DNA of 42,748 nucleotides, from NCBI GenBank assembly GCA_023485845.1, contig JAMCZE010000011.1, positions 1 through 42,748 on the forward strand. The letters run 5' to 3'. This stretch comes from Patescibacteria group bacterium. GTDB taxonomy: Bacteria; Patescibacteriota; Microgenomatia; JAMCZE01. This document shows positions 9,507 through 18,733 of this stretch, in pieces. The notes below the pieces were generated by a model, which saw nothing but the letters and a program-made list of their open reading frames with translations, ran no database searches and had not been told where the DNA came from. Each line of letters begins with the position of its first letter. The stretch's first letter is position 1. A program made the position numbers and the translations under genes.

Positions 9507-10091
9507 CTATCGCGGCAATTTAAGGACGTTGCCGGAATAAATCATGTCGGGATTTGCCAGGTTGTTTGCCTGGGCAATCTGGGTCCATTTGTAGCCGTCG
9601 CCATAAGCGCGCACCGCAATGTCCCAAAGGTCATCACCTTTGATCACCGTATACTCTCCGCCGGTGATTTTATTGGCGGTGACGGTGGTGGTCATGGCCT
9701 GGGCCACAGTTGGTGTTTTGGCTTCCACCTTCGGGATGGTTAACTTCTGATTAACTTCGATTGCTCCCGGATTAGAAAGCGAGTTGGCGGCGGAAATGTC
9801 CACCCAGTTGTAGCCGCTGGCATAATATTTTTCGGCGATGGACCAAAGGGTTTCGCCGGCAACCACCGTGTGGCTGGTCGGTAGGGCCACGGCCGCACCG
9901 GGTGTTCCCAATTCTCCCTGTTGATTTTCCGTTTGCGCTGCTGGCCCGGTTGCGGTTGGTCGGGTTTGGATATAGCGGTAGGCGGCAAAGCCGACCACAA
10001 TCACCACCAGGGCGCCTAACACCATGGCCAGAGACGATTCACTCAAATTAATTCCGTATTTTTTTAATTCTTTTCGCAGTTGATCTAGCAT
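9507..10091 (-). CDS. LysM-domain membrane-anchored protein (two LysM repeats)
   Basis: MLDQLRKELKKYG... TM helix, then HTVVAGETLWSIAEKYY and YTVIKGDDLWDIAVRAYG; SD GGAAGGAG. The longer tracked ORF extends through the tRNA and is not the real start. Confidence 0.85.
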   Translation of the reverse strand: MLDQLRKELKKYGINLSESSLAMVLGALVVIVVGFAAYRYIQTRPTATGPAAQTENQQGELGTPGAAVALPTSHTVVAGETLWSIAEKYYASGYNWVDISAANSLSNPGAIEVNQKLTIPKVEAKTPTVAQAMTTTVTANKITGGEYTVIKGDDLWDIAVRAYGDGYKWTQIAQANNLANPDMIYSGNVLKLPR

Positions 10092-10180
10092 TTGTTCACA
10101 CTCCTTCCGGGCAGAAGAATTTTGGCAGCTGATAAATAACTTATAACGGAAATTATGGGAGAAAACAAGATAGCAATTGC

Positions 10181-10254
10181 GGATCCGGCCGGATTCGAAC
10201 CGGTGGTCTCGTCCGTGACAGGGACGCGTGTTAACCAAGCTACACCACGGATCC
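10181..10254 (-). tRNA. tRNA-Asp (GTC)
   Basis: Cloverleaf: acceptor GGATCCG/CGGATCC, anticodon loop CTGTCAC, T loop TTCGAAT. Confidence 0.95.
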
Positions 10255-10280
10255 AGGCGTGCTACAATGATAACATAAAT

Positions 10281-12020
10281 ATGGATAATTTGGAAATTGC
10301 TAAACTGCTGCGAAAGATGGCGGCGGCCTACACGATTTTAGGAGACCCGCCTGCCGGCAGGCAGGGAAATCGCTTCAAGATTATTGCCTACGACAACGCG
10401 GCCACCGCCGTGGAGCATGCCACCTCGGAGCTAAAGGACCTCTGGGAAGAAGGCAAGCTGGACACTGTCCCTGGATTAGGGCCGGCAATCATCTCCCACC
10501 TGGACGAGCTTTTTCGTAAGGGCAAATCGGCCCATTTTGAAGCGACTCTAAAGAAAGTTAACCCGGCGATCTTTCCGCTTCTTGACGTTCCCGGCCTGGG
10601 ACCAAAGAAAGCGGCTAAACTGGTCAGCCAGCTGCACCTTAGGAGCCTAGATGACCTTAAAAAGGCGGCTAGGGAACATAAGATTGCCAGTTTAGAAACT
10701 TTTGGCAATAAAAGCGAGGAAGTGATTCTGTCCAACATCGAGCGCTTGGAAAAAGGGGCGATTAAGGAAAGACGGTTGCTGCTGCCCCAAGCCGATGAGA
10801 TTGCCGATGAAATTATTGACTATTTGGCCGTTAAGGCCGACAAACTGGGTAGTCTGCGCCGGCGGGTGGCGACCATCGGCGATGTTGATTTGGCAGTGGC
10901 CACCAATCAGCCGATAGAGGTGATTGAGAGATTTGTGAATTATCCCAAAAAGGTGAGCCTGATTGAGCGAGGTCCAACCGGGGCCTCAATTTTGCTGGCC
11001 TCCGGCCGTCAGGCAGATTTGCGGGTGAGCAAACCCCGGGAATATGGGGCGATGCTGCAATATTTCACTGGCTCCAAATATCACAATATTCGGCTTCGCG
11101 AGTTAGCGCTAAAAAAACATCTGTCAATTAACGAGTATGGCATAAGCGGTCACCGGTTTGCGACGGAAGAAAGCCTCTATAAATTTCTTGGTTTGGATTA
11201 CATCGAACCGGAATTGCGAGAGGACAATGGGGAGATTGAGGCAGCCAAGGCCCACAAATTGCCCAAATTAGTCGAATTAAGTCAAATTCATGGCGATTTA
11301 CAGTTGCATTCCAACTTTGATTTGCAAACCAGCCATGACAGTGGTGAGGATTCGATGAAAGAGCTCCAGGAAGCGGCCCAAAAATTGGGTTATGACTATA
11401 TTGGCGTGACCGATCACAACCCCAGCACCACTAAACATCGTCCAACCCAGGTGATGGCCAAAATGCGAGCCCAAAAAGAGCACGTTGAACACTTAAATAG
11501 TTCAGGACATTTGCCTAGAGTAATTAGTTTGCTCGAAGTGGATATTTCTGCTGATGGCAGTTTGCCAATGCCTCAAAATGCGCTAGCGCAACTTGACGGC
11601 TGCCTGGTTTCCGTTCACTCATCGTTTGGCATGGATAAAAAGGAAATGACCAAGCGGGTGATTGGGGGATTGTCAAATCCGGTGGCCCGGATCCTGGCGC
11701 ACCCCACGGGACGGATTCTCCAACAACGTGATGGCTACGAATTGGACTGGGACGTTATTTCTCGGTTTTGCCTCGAGCATGACAAAGCTCTAGAAATCAA
11801 TGCTCATCCCAGTCGGTTGGATTTGCCGGACACCCTCGTGCGGGAAGTGGTTAAGCGGGGAGTGAAGTTGTCCCTGGGGACCGACTCTCATAAAAAAGAT
11901 GATTTGGTTAATATGAAATATGGGGTGAGTGTCGCCCGCCGGGGTTGGGCGCAGGAGAAAAACATCATTAATAGTTGGAATTATGCTAAAATTCTGGCGT
12001 GGTTTCATCAAAGGGGGTGA
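10281..12020 (+). CDS. polX: DNA polymerase X family (PolX) with PHP domain
   Basis: VPGLGPAIISHLDEL and VPGLGPKKAAKL HhH motifs, GDVDLAV catalytic motif, PHP motifs (GDLQLHSNF, GVTDHN, GTDSHKKDD). Confidence 0.92.
   Translation: MDNLEIAKLLRKMAAAYTILGDPPAGRQGNRFKIIAYDNAATAVEHATSELKDLWEEGKLDTVPGLGPAIISHLDELFRKGKSAHFEATLKKVNPAIFPLLDVPGLGPKKAAKLVSQLHLRSLDDLKKAAREHKIASLETFGNKSEEVILSNIERLEKGAIKERRLLLPQADEIADEIIDYLAVKADKLGSLRRRVATIGDVDLAVATNQPIEVIERFVNYPKKVSLIERGPTGASILLASGRQADLRVSKPREYGAMLQYFTGSKYHNIRLRELALKKHLSINEYGISGHRFATEESLYKFLGLDYIEPELREDNGEIEAAKAHKLPKLVELSQIHGDLQLHSNFDLQTSHDSGEDSMKELQEAAQKLGYDYIGVTDHNPSTTKHRPTQVMAKMRAQKEHVEHLNSSGHLPRVISLLEVDISADGSLPMPQNALAQLDGCLVSVHSSFGMDKKEMTKRVIGGLSNPVARILAHPTGRILQQRDGYELDWDVISRFCLEHDKALEINAHPSRLDLPDTLVREVVKRGVKLSLGTDSHKKDDLVNMKYGVSVARRGWAQEKNIINSWNYAKILAWFHQRG
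10346..10366. repeat. 21-bp palindromic repeat inserted in frame in polX
   Basis: CCCGCCTGCCGGCAGGCAGGG; deletion restores LGENRFKIIAYDNAA. Confidence 0.75.
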
Positions 12021-12027
12021 GAATTAA

Positions 12028-12576
12028 ATGATTATCGAAATTATTGGTTTATTGGTCTTACTGGTGATTTTTGTGTGGGTGCTCTATAACGGGCTGGTGA
12101 GCAAAAAGATGCGCGTTGACGAGGCAGCCAGCCAAATTGATGTGCAGTTGAAGCGCCGGGCGGATCTAATTCCTAACCTGGTGGAAACCGTTAAGGCTTA
12201 CGCTAAACACGAAAAAACCGTTTTTGAGGAAGTCACCAAAGCCCGATCGGCTTTAGTGTCTGCCGGCAGCCTGGCCCAGAAAAATGTGGCCAACAATCAA
12301 CTGGCCGGGGCGCTGAAATCATTGTTCGCGGTGGCGGAGGCCTATCCCCAACTGCGGGCCTCGGAAAACTTCAAGAGTCTGCAGGAAGAATTGACGGACA
12401 CGGAAGACAAAGTGGCTTACAGCCGCCAGTTCTATAACAATGTGGTGATGGACTATAACACGGCTCTGAAAGTTTTTCCGAATGTGCTTTTTGCCCAGAT
12501 GCTGAATTTTAAAGAAGCGGAATTTTTCGGTGACGTAACAGGAGAGGATAAGAAAGCACCACATGTCAATTTATAG
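12028..12576 (+). CDS. lemA: LemA family protein
   Basis: N-terminal TM plus RADLIPNLVETVKAYAKHEKTVFEEVTKARS. Confidence 0.93.
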   Translation: MIIEIIGLLVLLVIFVWVLYNGLVSKKMRVDEAASQIDVQLKRRADLIPNLVETVKAYAKHEKTVFEEVTKARSALVSAGSLAQKNVANNQLAGALKSLFAVAEAYPQLRASENFKSLQEELTDTEDKVAYSRQFYNNVVMDYNTALKVFPNVLFAQMLNFKEAEFFGDVTGEDKKAPHVNL

Positions 12577-13465
12577 CCAGATAGATTCGAATAAAAGGCG
12601 AACATGGCTAATTATGGCTTTGTTCGTGGCGTTTATCACCACGGTCGCCTATATTTTCGGCCGGGCCTATGGGTTTGGTTTGGGCTTTGCCGGCATGGCC
12701 TTAATCGTCGCCGGGTTGTTTTCCTTTGCTAGTTATTATTTTTCCGATTCGATGGTGCTGGGAATCTCCGGGGCAAAAGAAATCAAAGTGGCCGATGACC
12801 CCGAGCTCTATCATGTGGTGGAAAATTTAGCCATCGCGGCCGGGTTGCCTAAACCGAAAGTCTACTTAATTAATGATGCTTCTCCAAATGCTTTTGCCAC
12901 CGGGCGCGATCCGGCTCACGCGGTAGTCTGTGTCACCAGCGGCTTGCGGGAGAAACTGGATAAATCGGAACTGGAAGGCGTCATCGCTCATGAATTATCC
13001 CACGTGGGCAATTACGACACGCGGCTAATGGCCATTGTGGTGGTGTTGGTTGGATTGGTTGCCTTGATGGCCGATTGGTTTATGCGCAGCCTTTGGTGGT
13101 CCGGCGCCGGACGAGGGGACAGTCGCGATAATGACCGGTCCGAGGGCATTTTTATGCTGGTCGGGGTGGTGCTGGCCATATTGTCACCCGTTATTGCCAC
13201 CCTTATCCAGCTGTCCATCTCACGTCGCCGGGAATTTTTGGCGGATGCCAACGGGGCCTATTTAACACGCTATCCAGAAGGGTTAGCGCGGGCACTGGAA
13301 AAAATTTCCACTGACAAAGCGCCCGCTTCTTTTGCCAATAACGCCACGGCCCATTTGTTTATTGTGAATCCTTTCCACGGCAAGGATGTCGCTTCCTGGT
13401 TCTCGGGACTTTTCGACACCCACCCACCAATTGGTGAGCGCATTAAAATTTTGCGATCGATGTGA
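12563..13465 (+). CDS. htpX: HtpX-like M48 membrane metalloprotease
   Basis: HELSH and REFLAD motifs, TM helices, C-terminal HPPIGERI. Confidence 0.93.
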   Translation: MSIYSQIDSNKRRTWLIMALFVAFITTVAYIFGRAYGFGLGFAGMALIVAGLFSFASYYFSDSMVLGISGAKEIKVADDPELYHVVENLAIAAGLPKPKVYLINDASPNAFATGRDPAHAVVCVTSGLREKLDKSELEGVIAHELSHVGNYDTRLMAIVVVLVGLVALMADWFMRSLWWSGAGRGDSRDNDRSEGIFMLVGVVLAILSPVIATLIQLSISRRREFLADANGAYLTRYPEGLARALEKISTDKAPASFANNATAHLFIVNPFHGKDVASWFSGLFDTHPPIGERIKILRSM

Positions 13466-14637
13466 TTAAGCTCCTTGCCAAATTAGTTTCGTTTGTCAGC
13501 AAAACTCTTGGCTTAGGCGCGGGAGTGACTTGGGCCGGGGAAATTGCCTTAAAATTTGACCCGAATATTCTTTCAAAATTAATTCCAACCGGTTCGCGGG
13601 TGATTTTGATTGCCGGAACTAACGGGAAAACCACCACATCGAAAATGATCACCCAGATTCTTGGCAACGCCGTTTCCAATGACACCGGTGCCAACATTCT
13701 TAACGGCATCGTTGGGACTTTAATTACTAAACCGGCGGCCAAAAACATTGTTTTGGAAACCGACGAAGCCACCTTGCCAGCCGTGGTGGCGCAAATCACT
13801 CCTGACACGGTGGTTCTTCTTAATCTCTTTCGGGATCAGTTAGACCGCTATGGCGAGGTGGACACGATCGCTAAAAAATGGTTGTCAGCACTGGAAAAGC
13901 TATCCTGCCGGTTTGTCATTAACGCCGATGATCCGCAGTTGGCCTGGTTGGGCTCCAAACTAAAAAAGGTCTCTTTTTTTGGACTGGACGATAAAAAATA
14001 TTTTTTGCCAAAGATGCAGCATGCCACCGACTCCATCTTTTGTCCGGCGTGCGGCACTAGATTAAAATACGCTGGCGTTTATTTTTCCCATCTGGGCCAA
14101 TATCGATGTCCAAAGTGTTCGTTTAAGCAGCCAAAACTAGACCTGGCTGCCAGGGATGTCAAAAGCCCGCTGCCCGGGGTTTATAACCTGTATAACATGC
14201 TGGCGGCCGCGGCCGTCACCGGGACAAACGAGATTACTGCTTTCTCGCCGGCCTTCGGAAGGATGGAAAAAATCGGCAATGCCCGGCTGCTTTTGTCAAA
14301 AAATCCGGCCGGGTTTAATGAGTCACTGCGGACCGTTTTAGACGCAAAAGAGCGCGGGCCAGTGTTATTGGTTCTTAATGACCGCATTCCTGACGGCCGC
14401 GATGTGTCCTGGATTTGGGATGTGGATTTTGAAAATTTAACGAATTATCGCGAATGCATTACCTGCTCGGGTGACCGGGTCTATGACTTGGCATTAAGAT
14501 TGAAATATGCCGGTATTTCAAACATGCGAATTGTCCCGAATCTTGGGGATGCGGTAAAAAATCAGTCCTGGATTCTGGCAACATATTCCGCCATGTTGGA
14601 AGTCAGAAAAATTTTAACCGGAAAGAAGATAAATTAA
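13462..14637 (+). CDS. murT: Lipid II isoglutaminyl synthase subunit MurT
   Basis: GTNGKTTTSKM P-loop, LFRDQLDRYGE, CPACG...CPKC zinc ribbon, C-terminal MurT domain. Confidence 0.88.
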   Translation: MIKLLAKLVSFVSKTLGLGAGVTWAGEIALKFDPNILSKLIPTGSRVILIAGTNGKTTTSKMITQILGNAVSNDTGANILNGIVGTLITKPAAKNIVLETDEATLPAVVAQITPDTVVLLNLFRDQLDRYGEVDTIAKKWLSALEKLSCRFVINADDPQLAWLGSKLKKVSFFGLDDKKYFLPKMQHATDSIFCPACGTRLKYAGVYFSHLGQYRCPKCSFKQPKLDLAARDVKSPLPGVYNLYNMLAAAAVTGTNEITAFSPAFGRMEKIGNARLLLSKNPAGFNESLRTVLDAKERGPVLLVLNDRIPDGRDVSWIWDVDFENLTNYRECITCSGDRVYDLALRLKYAGISNMRIVPNLGDAVKNQSWILATYSAMLEVRKILTGKKIN

Positions 14638-15347
14638 TGAAAATTGAAAATTGTAAATTAAAAATTGTCGTTTGTTGGCTTTATCCGGAGTTAATGTCCA
14701 CCTATGGGGACCGGGGTAATATCATCTGCCTAACTAAGCGTTGCCAGTGGCGCGGGATTGACGTGACCGTGCAGGATAAACTGGCTGGTGCCGATTTGAT
14801 TTTTGGCGGCGGGGCTCAGGATCGCCAGCAAGAAATCGTCATGCGTGATTTGTCCGGCAAAAAAGACCAGCTGCAAAAAATGTTTGACGATGGTGTCCCC
14901 GGTCTTTTCGTGTGCGGCGCGCCACAACTTTTGGGCCGACCCTATCTGGGAATCTTTGATATGGAAACAAGCTTCCCCGGCGGCCCACGCCTGATCGGTA
15001 ATTTAGTTGGTGAAATTTCTAGTCACTATAACCTAGAACCTAGAACCTTCGTCGGTTTTGAGAACCATGGCGGCCGGACCTATTTGGGCCCGGGAGTGAA
15101 ACCTTTTGCCAGGGTGATCAAAGGGTTTGGTAATAATGGGGAGGACGGCACCGAGGGAGCCGTCTACAAAAACTGCTTGGCCACCTACTCTCATGGGCCG
15201 TTTTTGCCCAAGAACCCAGCCGTTGCCGATTGGCTGATTAAAACGGCCCTGGAAGTGAAGTACCGAAAAGAAGTAGAATTAAAACCGTTGGATGATGCCT
15301 TAGAGCATCAAGCCCATGATTTTATTGTTAAAAAATATGGACATTAA
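14637..15347 (+). CDS. gatD: Lipid II isoglutaminyl synthase glutaminase subunit GatD
   Basis: LYPELMSTYGDRGNI, VCGAPQLLG, GFENHGGRTYLG, YSHGPFLPKNP; adjacent to murT. Confidence 0.88.
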   Translation: MKIENCKLKIVVCWLYPELMSTYGDRGNIICLTKRCQWRGIDVTVQDKLAGADLIFGGGAQDRQQEIVMRDLSGKKDQLQKMFDDGVPGLFVCGAPQLLGRPYLGIFDMETSFPGGPRLIGNLVGEISSHYNLEPRTFVGFENHGGRTYLGPGVKPFARVIKGFGNNGEDGTEGAVYKNCLATYSHGPFLPKNPAVADWLIKTALEVKYRKEVELKPLDDALEHQAHDFIVKKYGH

Positions 15348-15624
15348 ACACGTTGCCAAATTAGCCAACCTGCCGTTGACAGCTGACGAGGAAAAGAGGT
15401 TTTCGGCTCAGTTAACGGCAATTTTAAATCTAGTTTCCCAGCTTCAAAAAGTTCCTACCAAAAATGTTGTTCCGACCTCGCAAGTGACCGGCCAGGAAAA
15501 TGTTTTTCGGGATGACAAGATTGAAACCGAGCGAATTTTAACCCAAGACGAAGCCCTAAGCAACGCCAAGAAAACTTATAACGGTTACTTTGTTGTTCCA
15601 AGAATTTTTAAAAATGACCATTGA
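15337..15624 (+). CDS. gatC: Asp/Glu-tRNA amidotransferase subunit GatC
   Basis: MDIKHVAKLANLPLTADEEKRF; start moved to 15337. Confidence 0.88.
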   Translation: MDIKHVAKLANLPLTADEEKRFSAQLTAILNLVSQLQKVPTKNVVPTSQVTGQENVFRDDKIETERILTQDEALSNAKKTYNGYFVVPRIFKNDH

Positions 15625-16936
15625 TGAATGTTACCAGAACATAGGCAGGATTGCTGACAAGACAAACGCTTTCATCACTGTCATTTCCAAGGCAGAGGCC
15701 GTTAAAAAAATGCAGCATGCCAAGAGTTTCTTATCTGGTGTGCCGTTTGTTTTGAAGGACTCATATGTGACTAAGCACATCAAGACAACGGCTGCCTCCA
15801 ATGTTTTAAAAGATTACCTGCCGCAATATAGTGCCACGGTCTATCGGCGACTGGAAGGTGCCGGGGCGATTTTATTGGGGAAGATGAACATGGATGCTTG
15901 GGGGCATGGGGGAACATCGGAAAACACGGATTTTGGCCCCGTTAAAAATCCTTGGGACCTAACTCGTGTTGCCGGCGGTTCCGGCGGCGGCCCAGCCGTG
16001 GCGGTGGTTACCGATTGTGCCGACTTTGCCATTGGTGAGGACACCGGCGGTTCAATTCGCAATCCTGCCGCCTGGTGTGGCATCACCGGTTTAAAAGTGA
16101 CATATGGTCGGGTTTCCCGCTACGGTTGCATCGCCTACGCTTCATCATTTGACACGGTCGGTCCAACTGCCCGGACAGCACAGCAGTGTGCCAGGATTTT
16201 GCGGGTTATTGCCGGGAAAGACCCTTATGATGCCACATCCTCAAATAAACCGGTGCCGGATTACGTTGGCCAGTTAAAAAAACCACTTGGCAAATTAACC
16301 ATCGGTTGGCCAAAAGAGCTTTTTGGCGAGGGCCTTGACTGGGAGATTAAAATAGCAATTGAGCAGGCACGCCGGGAATTGGAAAAACATGGCATTAAAA
16401 TTAAGGAAATTTCCATGCCGCTTTTTTCTTATGGCGTTCCGGTTTACTACATTATCGCTCCCAGTGAAACCAGTTCAAATTTGGGCCGATATGACGGTGT
16501 GCGCTTTGGCAACGGTCGGGAAAACTTCACCTCGGAAACAAAAAGAAGGATCATGGTTGGAACTTACGCGCTGTCGGCCGGTTATTATGATGCTTATTAT
16601 AAGAAGGCCCAGCAGGTGCGCACACTCTTTATTAAGGAATACGCAAAGGCGCTATCGGAATGCGATATGGTTTTAATGCCTGTCAATCCCACTCCACCGC
16701 CGAAAATTGGAGAATTAATCAACGATCCGGTCAAAAAACTGCTGGCGGATTATTACACAACATCGCAAAACCCGGTAGGGGTGCCCTCATTGGCATTGCC
16801 TTGCGGATTTACGAGAAGCGGGCTACCAATCGGAATGCAATTGGTTGGGAAAATGTTCTCTGAAGATTTACTGTTGCAAGTCGGGTATCGCTATCAGCAA
16901 GCCACCGATTGGCACACACGAAAACCAAAACTATGA
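15614..16936 (+). CDS. gatA: Asp/Glu-tRNA amidotransferase subunit GatA
   Basis: [27 protein letters not shown] amidase signature; start at 15614 overlapping gatC. Confidence 0.92.
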   Translation: MTIDECYQNIGRIADKTNAFITVISKAEAVKKMQHAKSFLSGVPFVLKDSYVTKHIKTTAASNVLKDYLPQYSATVYRRLEGAGAILLGKMNMDAWGHGGTSENTDFGPVKNPWDLTRVAGGSGGGPAVAVVTDCADFAIGEDTGGSIRNPAAWCGITGLKVTYGRVSRYGCIAYASSFDTVGPTARTAQQCARILRVIAGKDPYDATSSNKPVPDYVGQLKKPLGKLTIGWPKELFGEGLDWEIKIAIEQARRELEKHGIKIKEISMPLFSYGVPVYYIIAPSETSSNLGRYDGVRFGNGRENFTSETKRRIMVGTYALSAGYYDAYYKKAQQVRTLFIKEYAKALSECDMVLMPVNPTPPPKIGELINDPVKKLLADYYTTSQNPVGVPSLALPCGFTRSGLPIGMQLVGKMFSEDLLLQVGYRYQQATDWHTRKPKL

Positions 16937-18195
16937 AGATAACTCCGATCATTGGTCTTGAGGTGCACGTGGAGTTGGCGACAGCGTCAAAGATGTTTTG
17001 CGGCTGCCCGGCGGACCATTTCGGCAAGCCGCCAAACATCCAAACCTGCCCCGTGTGTTTGGGCCTTCCCGGTGCTCTGCCTGTGCCAAACAAAAAAGCG
17101 GTGGAGTGGACGATTATATTGGCCCAAGCCTTAGACTGCAAAATTAATTTAATATCCAAGTTTGACCGCAAAAACTACTTCTACCCTGATCTGCCCAAAG
17201 GCTATCAGATCACCCAATATGATCAGCCATTTGGGGAAAACGGAAAGCTGGGAAAAATCCGCATCCGTCGCGTTCATCTGGAAGAGGACACCGGCAAACT
17301 TCAACATGAGGGGCAGCAGTCCTTGGTGGACTTTAACCGCTCCGGAGTGCCCTTGGTGGAGATTGTCACCGAGCCAGATTTTCGCAGCGTTGAAGAAGTG
17401 GACGTTTATCTTAAAAAACTGCAGAGAATAATTCGTTATCTGGGAATTTCCAGCGCAGACATGGAAAAGGGTTCTATGCGCTTAGAGCCCAGTATTTCTT
17501 TGTCTAATGATGGCTCTTTGCCAAATTATCGGGTCGAGGTAAAAAATATTAATTCTTTTAGGTTTGTTCGCATGGCCTTGGAATATGAAATTAAGCGGCA
17601 GCAAAAAGAGCCGCATATTCAGCAAACTAGAGGATGGAGTGAAGCAAAAAATGCCACGGTCCCCCAGCGGGAGAAAGAGGAGGCTCATGACTACCGCTAT
17701 TTTCCCGATCCGGACATCCCACCCATACGAATGAGCAATGAGCAATTGGCAATAATTAAAGAACAGATTCCGGAGTTGCCAGAAGCAAAATTAACTCGAT
17801 TTGTTAAGCAATACAATTTATCGCAATATGCGGCTAACATTTTAACTGATGATAAAAACACCGCCGATTATTTTGAAGAGGCGGCAAAATTATCGGATCA
17901 ATTTGCCGACATTGCCAATTGGATTATTAACAAAAAAGCGGACATCACCACGCTTGTTCCGGCGCAGCTGGTGGAGCAGATCAAAAAGTCACAAACTGCC
18001 ATGCCGGTTGACAAAACCGCCCTGGAACAAGCAATCAAAACTGTCCTGTCCGCCAACCCCAAAGCTGTTGCCGATTACAAAAAAGGCAAAACCGCCGTTA
18101 TTGGATTTTTTCTTGGCAAGATTTCACAGGCTGTAAAAATACCAGCCAATGATATGATTAGAACTGTTCTAGAAAGGATGTTAAATGCCCGATAG
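16933..18195 (+). CDS. gatB: Asp/Glu-tRNA amidotransferase subunit GatB
   Basis: [35 protein letters not shown]; start at 16933 (ATGA overlap). Confidence 0.94.
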   Translation: MKITPIIGLEVHVELATASKMFCGCPADHFGKPPNIQTCPVCLGLPGALPVPNKKAVEWTIILAQALDCKINLISKFDRKNYFYPDLPKGYQITQYDQPFGENGKLGKIRIRRVHLEEDTGKLQHEGQQSLVDFNRSGVPLVEIVTEPDFRSVEEVDVYLKKLQRIIRYLGISSADMEKGSMRLEPSISLSNDGSLPNYRVEVKNINSFRFVRMALEYEIKRQQKEPHIQQTRGWSEAKNATVPQREKEEAHDYRYFPDPDIPPIRMSNEQLAIIKEQIPELPEAKLTRFVKQYNLSQYAANILTDDKNTADYFEEAAKLSDQFADIANWIINKKADITTLVPAQLVEQIKKSQTAMPVDKTALEQAIKTVLSANPKAVADYKKGKTAVIGFFLGKISQAVKIPANDMIRTVLERMLNAR

Positions 18196-18733
18196 CGAGC
18201 GAAGGTCACCAAGAGAAATAGAATTGCAGGCTGAAATCGAGCAATTAAAACATCAACTCGAGCTTGATTATCTGACTGGTGCTGCTAATTCCAGGGCATT
18301 TGATAAAGAGATTAAGGGTCTGGGGAAACTTGCGCATTCTGGAATGCTTCAAAATATTGGCTTCATTTATGCTGACATCGACGATTTCAAAAAAATTAAT
18401 GATCAACTTAGTCACGCATTTGGCGATGAAGCATTAAAAATAGTGGCCGCCACATTGCAAGGTAGTGGCCGTAGTAAATTAGACACTGCCTTCCGATTTA
18501 GTGGAGATGAATTTGGTCTTCTATTGCCAAATGCTGACGAACTTGTTGTCCAAAGGATTATGCAGAAAATTAATGCGAGCCTAAAAAAACCTGTTAGACA
18601 TGAAGATAATGAAGGAGTAGTTACCATAACAATGGGGATAGCAATATTTCCAGAAACTTCAATTGACAAGTTGAAAAAAGTTGCAGAAAAAGCCATGAGA
18701 GATGAAAAGAAAAATAAAGGAGTTGGACGCTAA
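18185..18733 (+). CDS. Stand-alone GGDEF-domain protein (SGDEF variant)
   Basis: [49 protein letters not shown]. Confidence 0.9.
   Translation: MPDSERRSPREIELQAEIEQLKHQLELDYLTGAANSRAFDKEIKGLGKLAHSGMLQNIGFIYADIDDFKKINDQLSHAFGDEALKIVAATLQGSGRSKLDTAFRFSGDEFGLLLPNADELVVQRIMQKINASLKKPVRHEDNEGVVTITMGIAIFPETSIDKLKKVAEKAMRDEKKNKGVGR

Noticed and set aside
10092-10238. N-terminal extension of the LysM ORF
   Set aside because: Translated tRNA-Asp sequence; real start at 10091 has a strong SD
10155-10280. N-terminal extension of the polX ORF
   Set aside because: Runs through tRNA-Asp; the ATG at 10281 has a -10 box and starts the conserved domain
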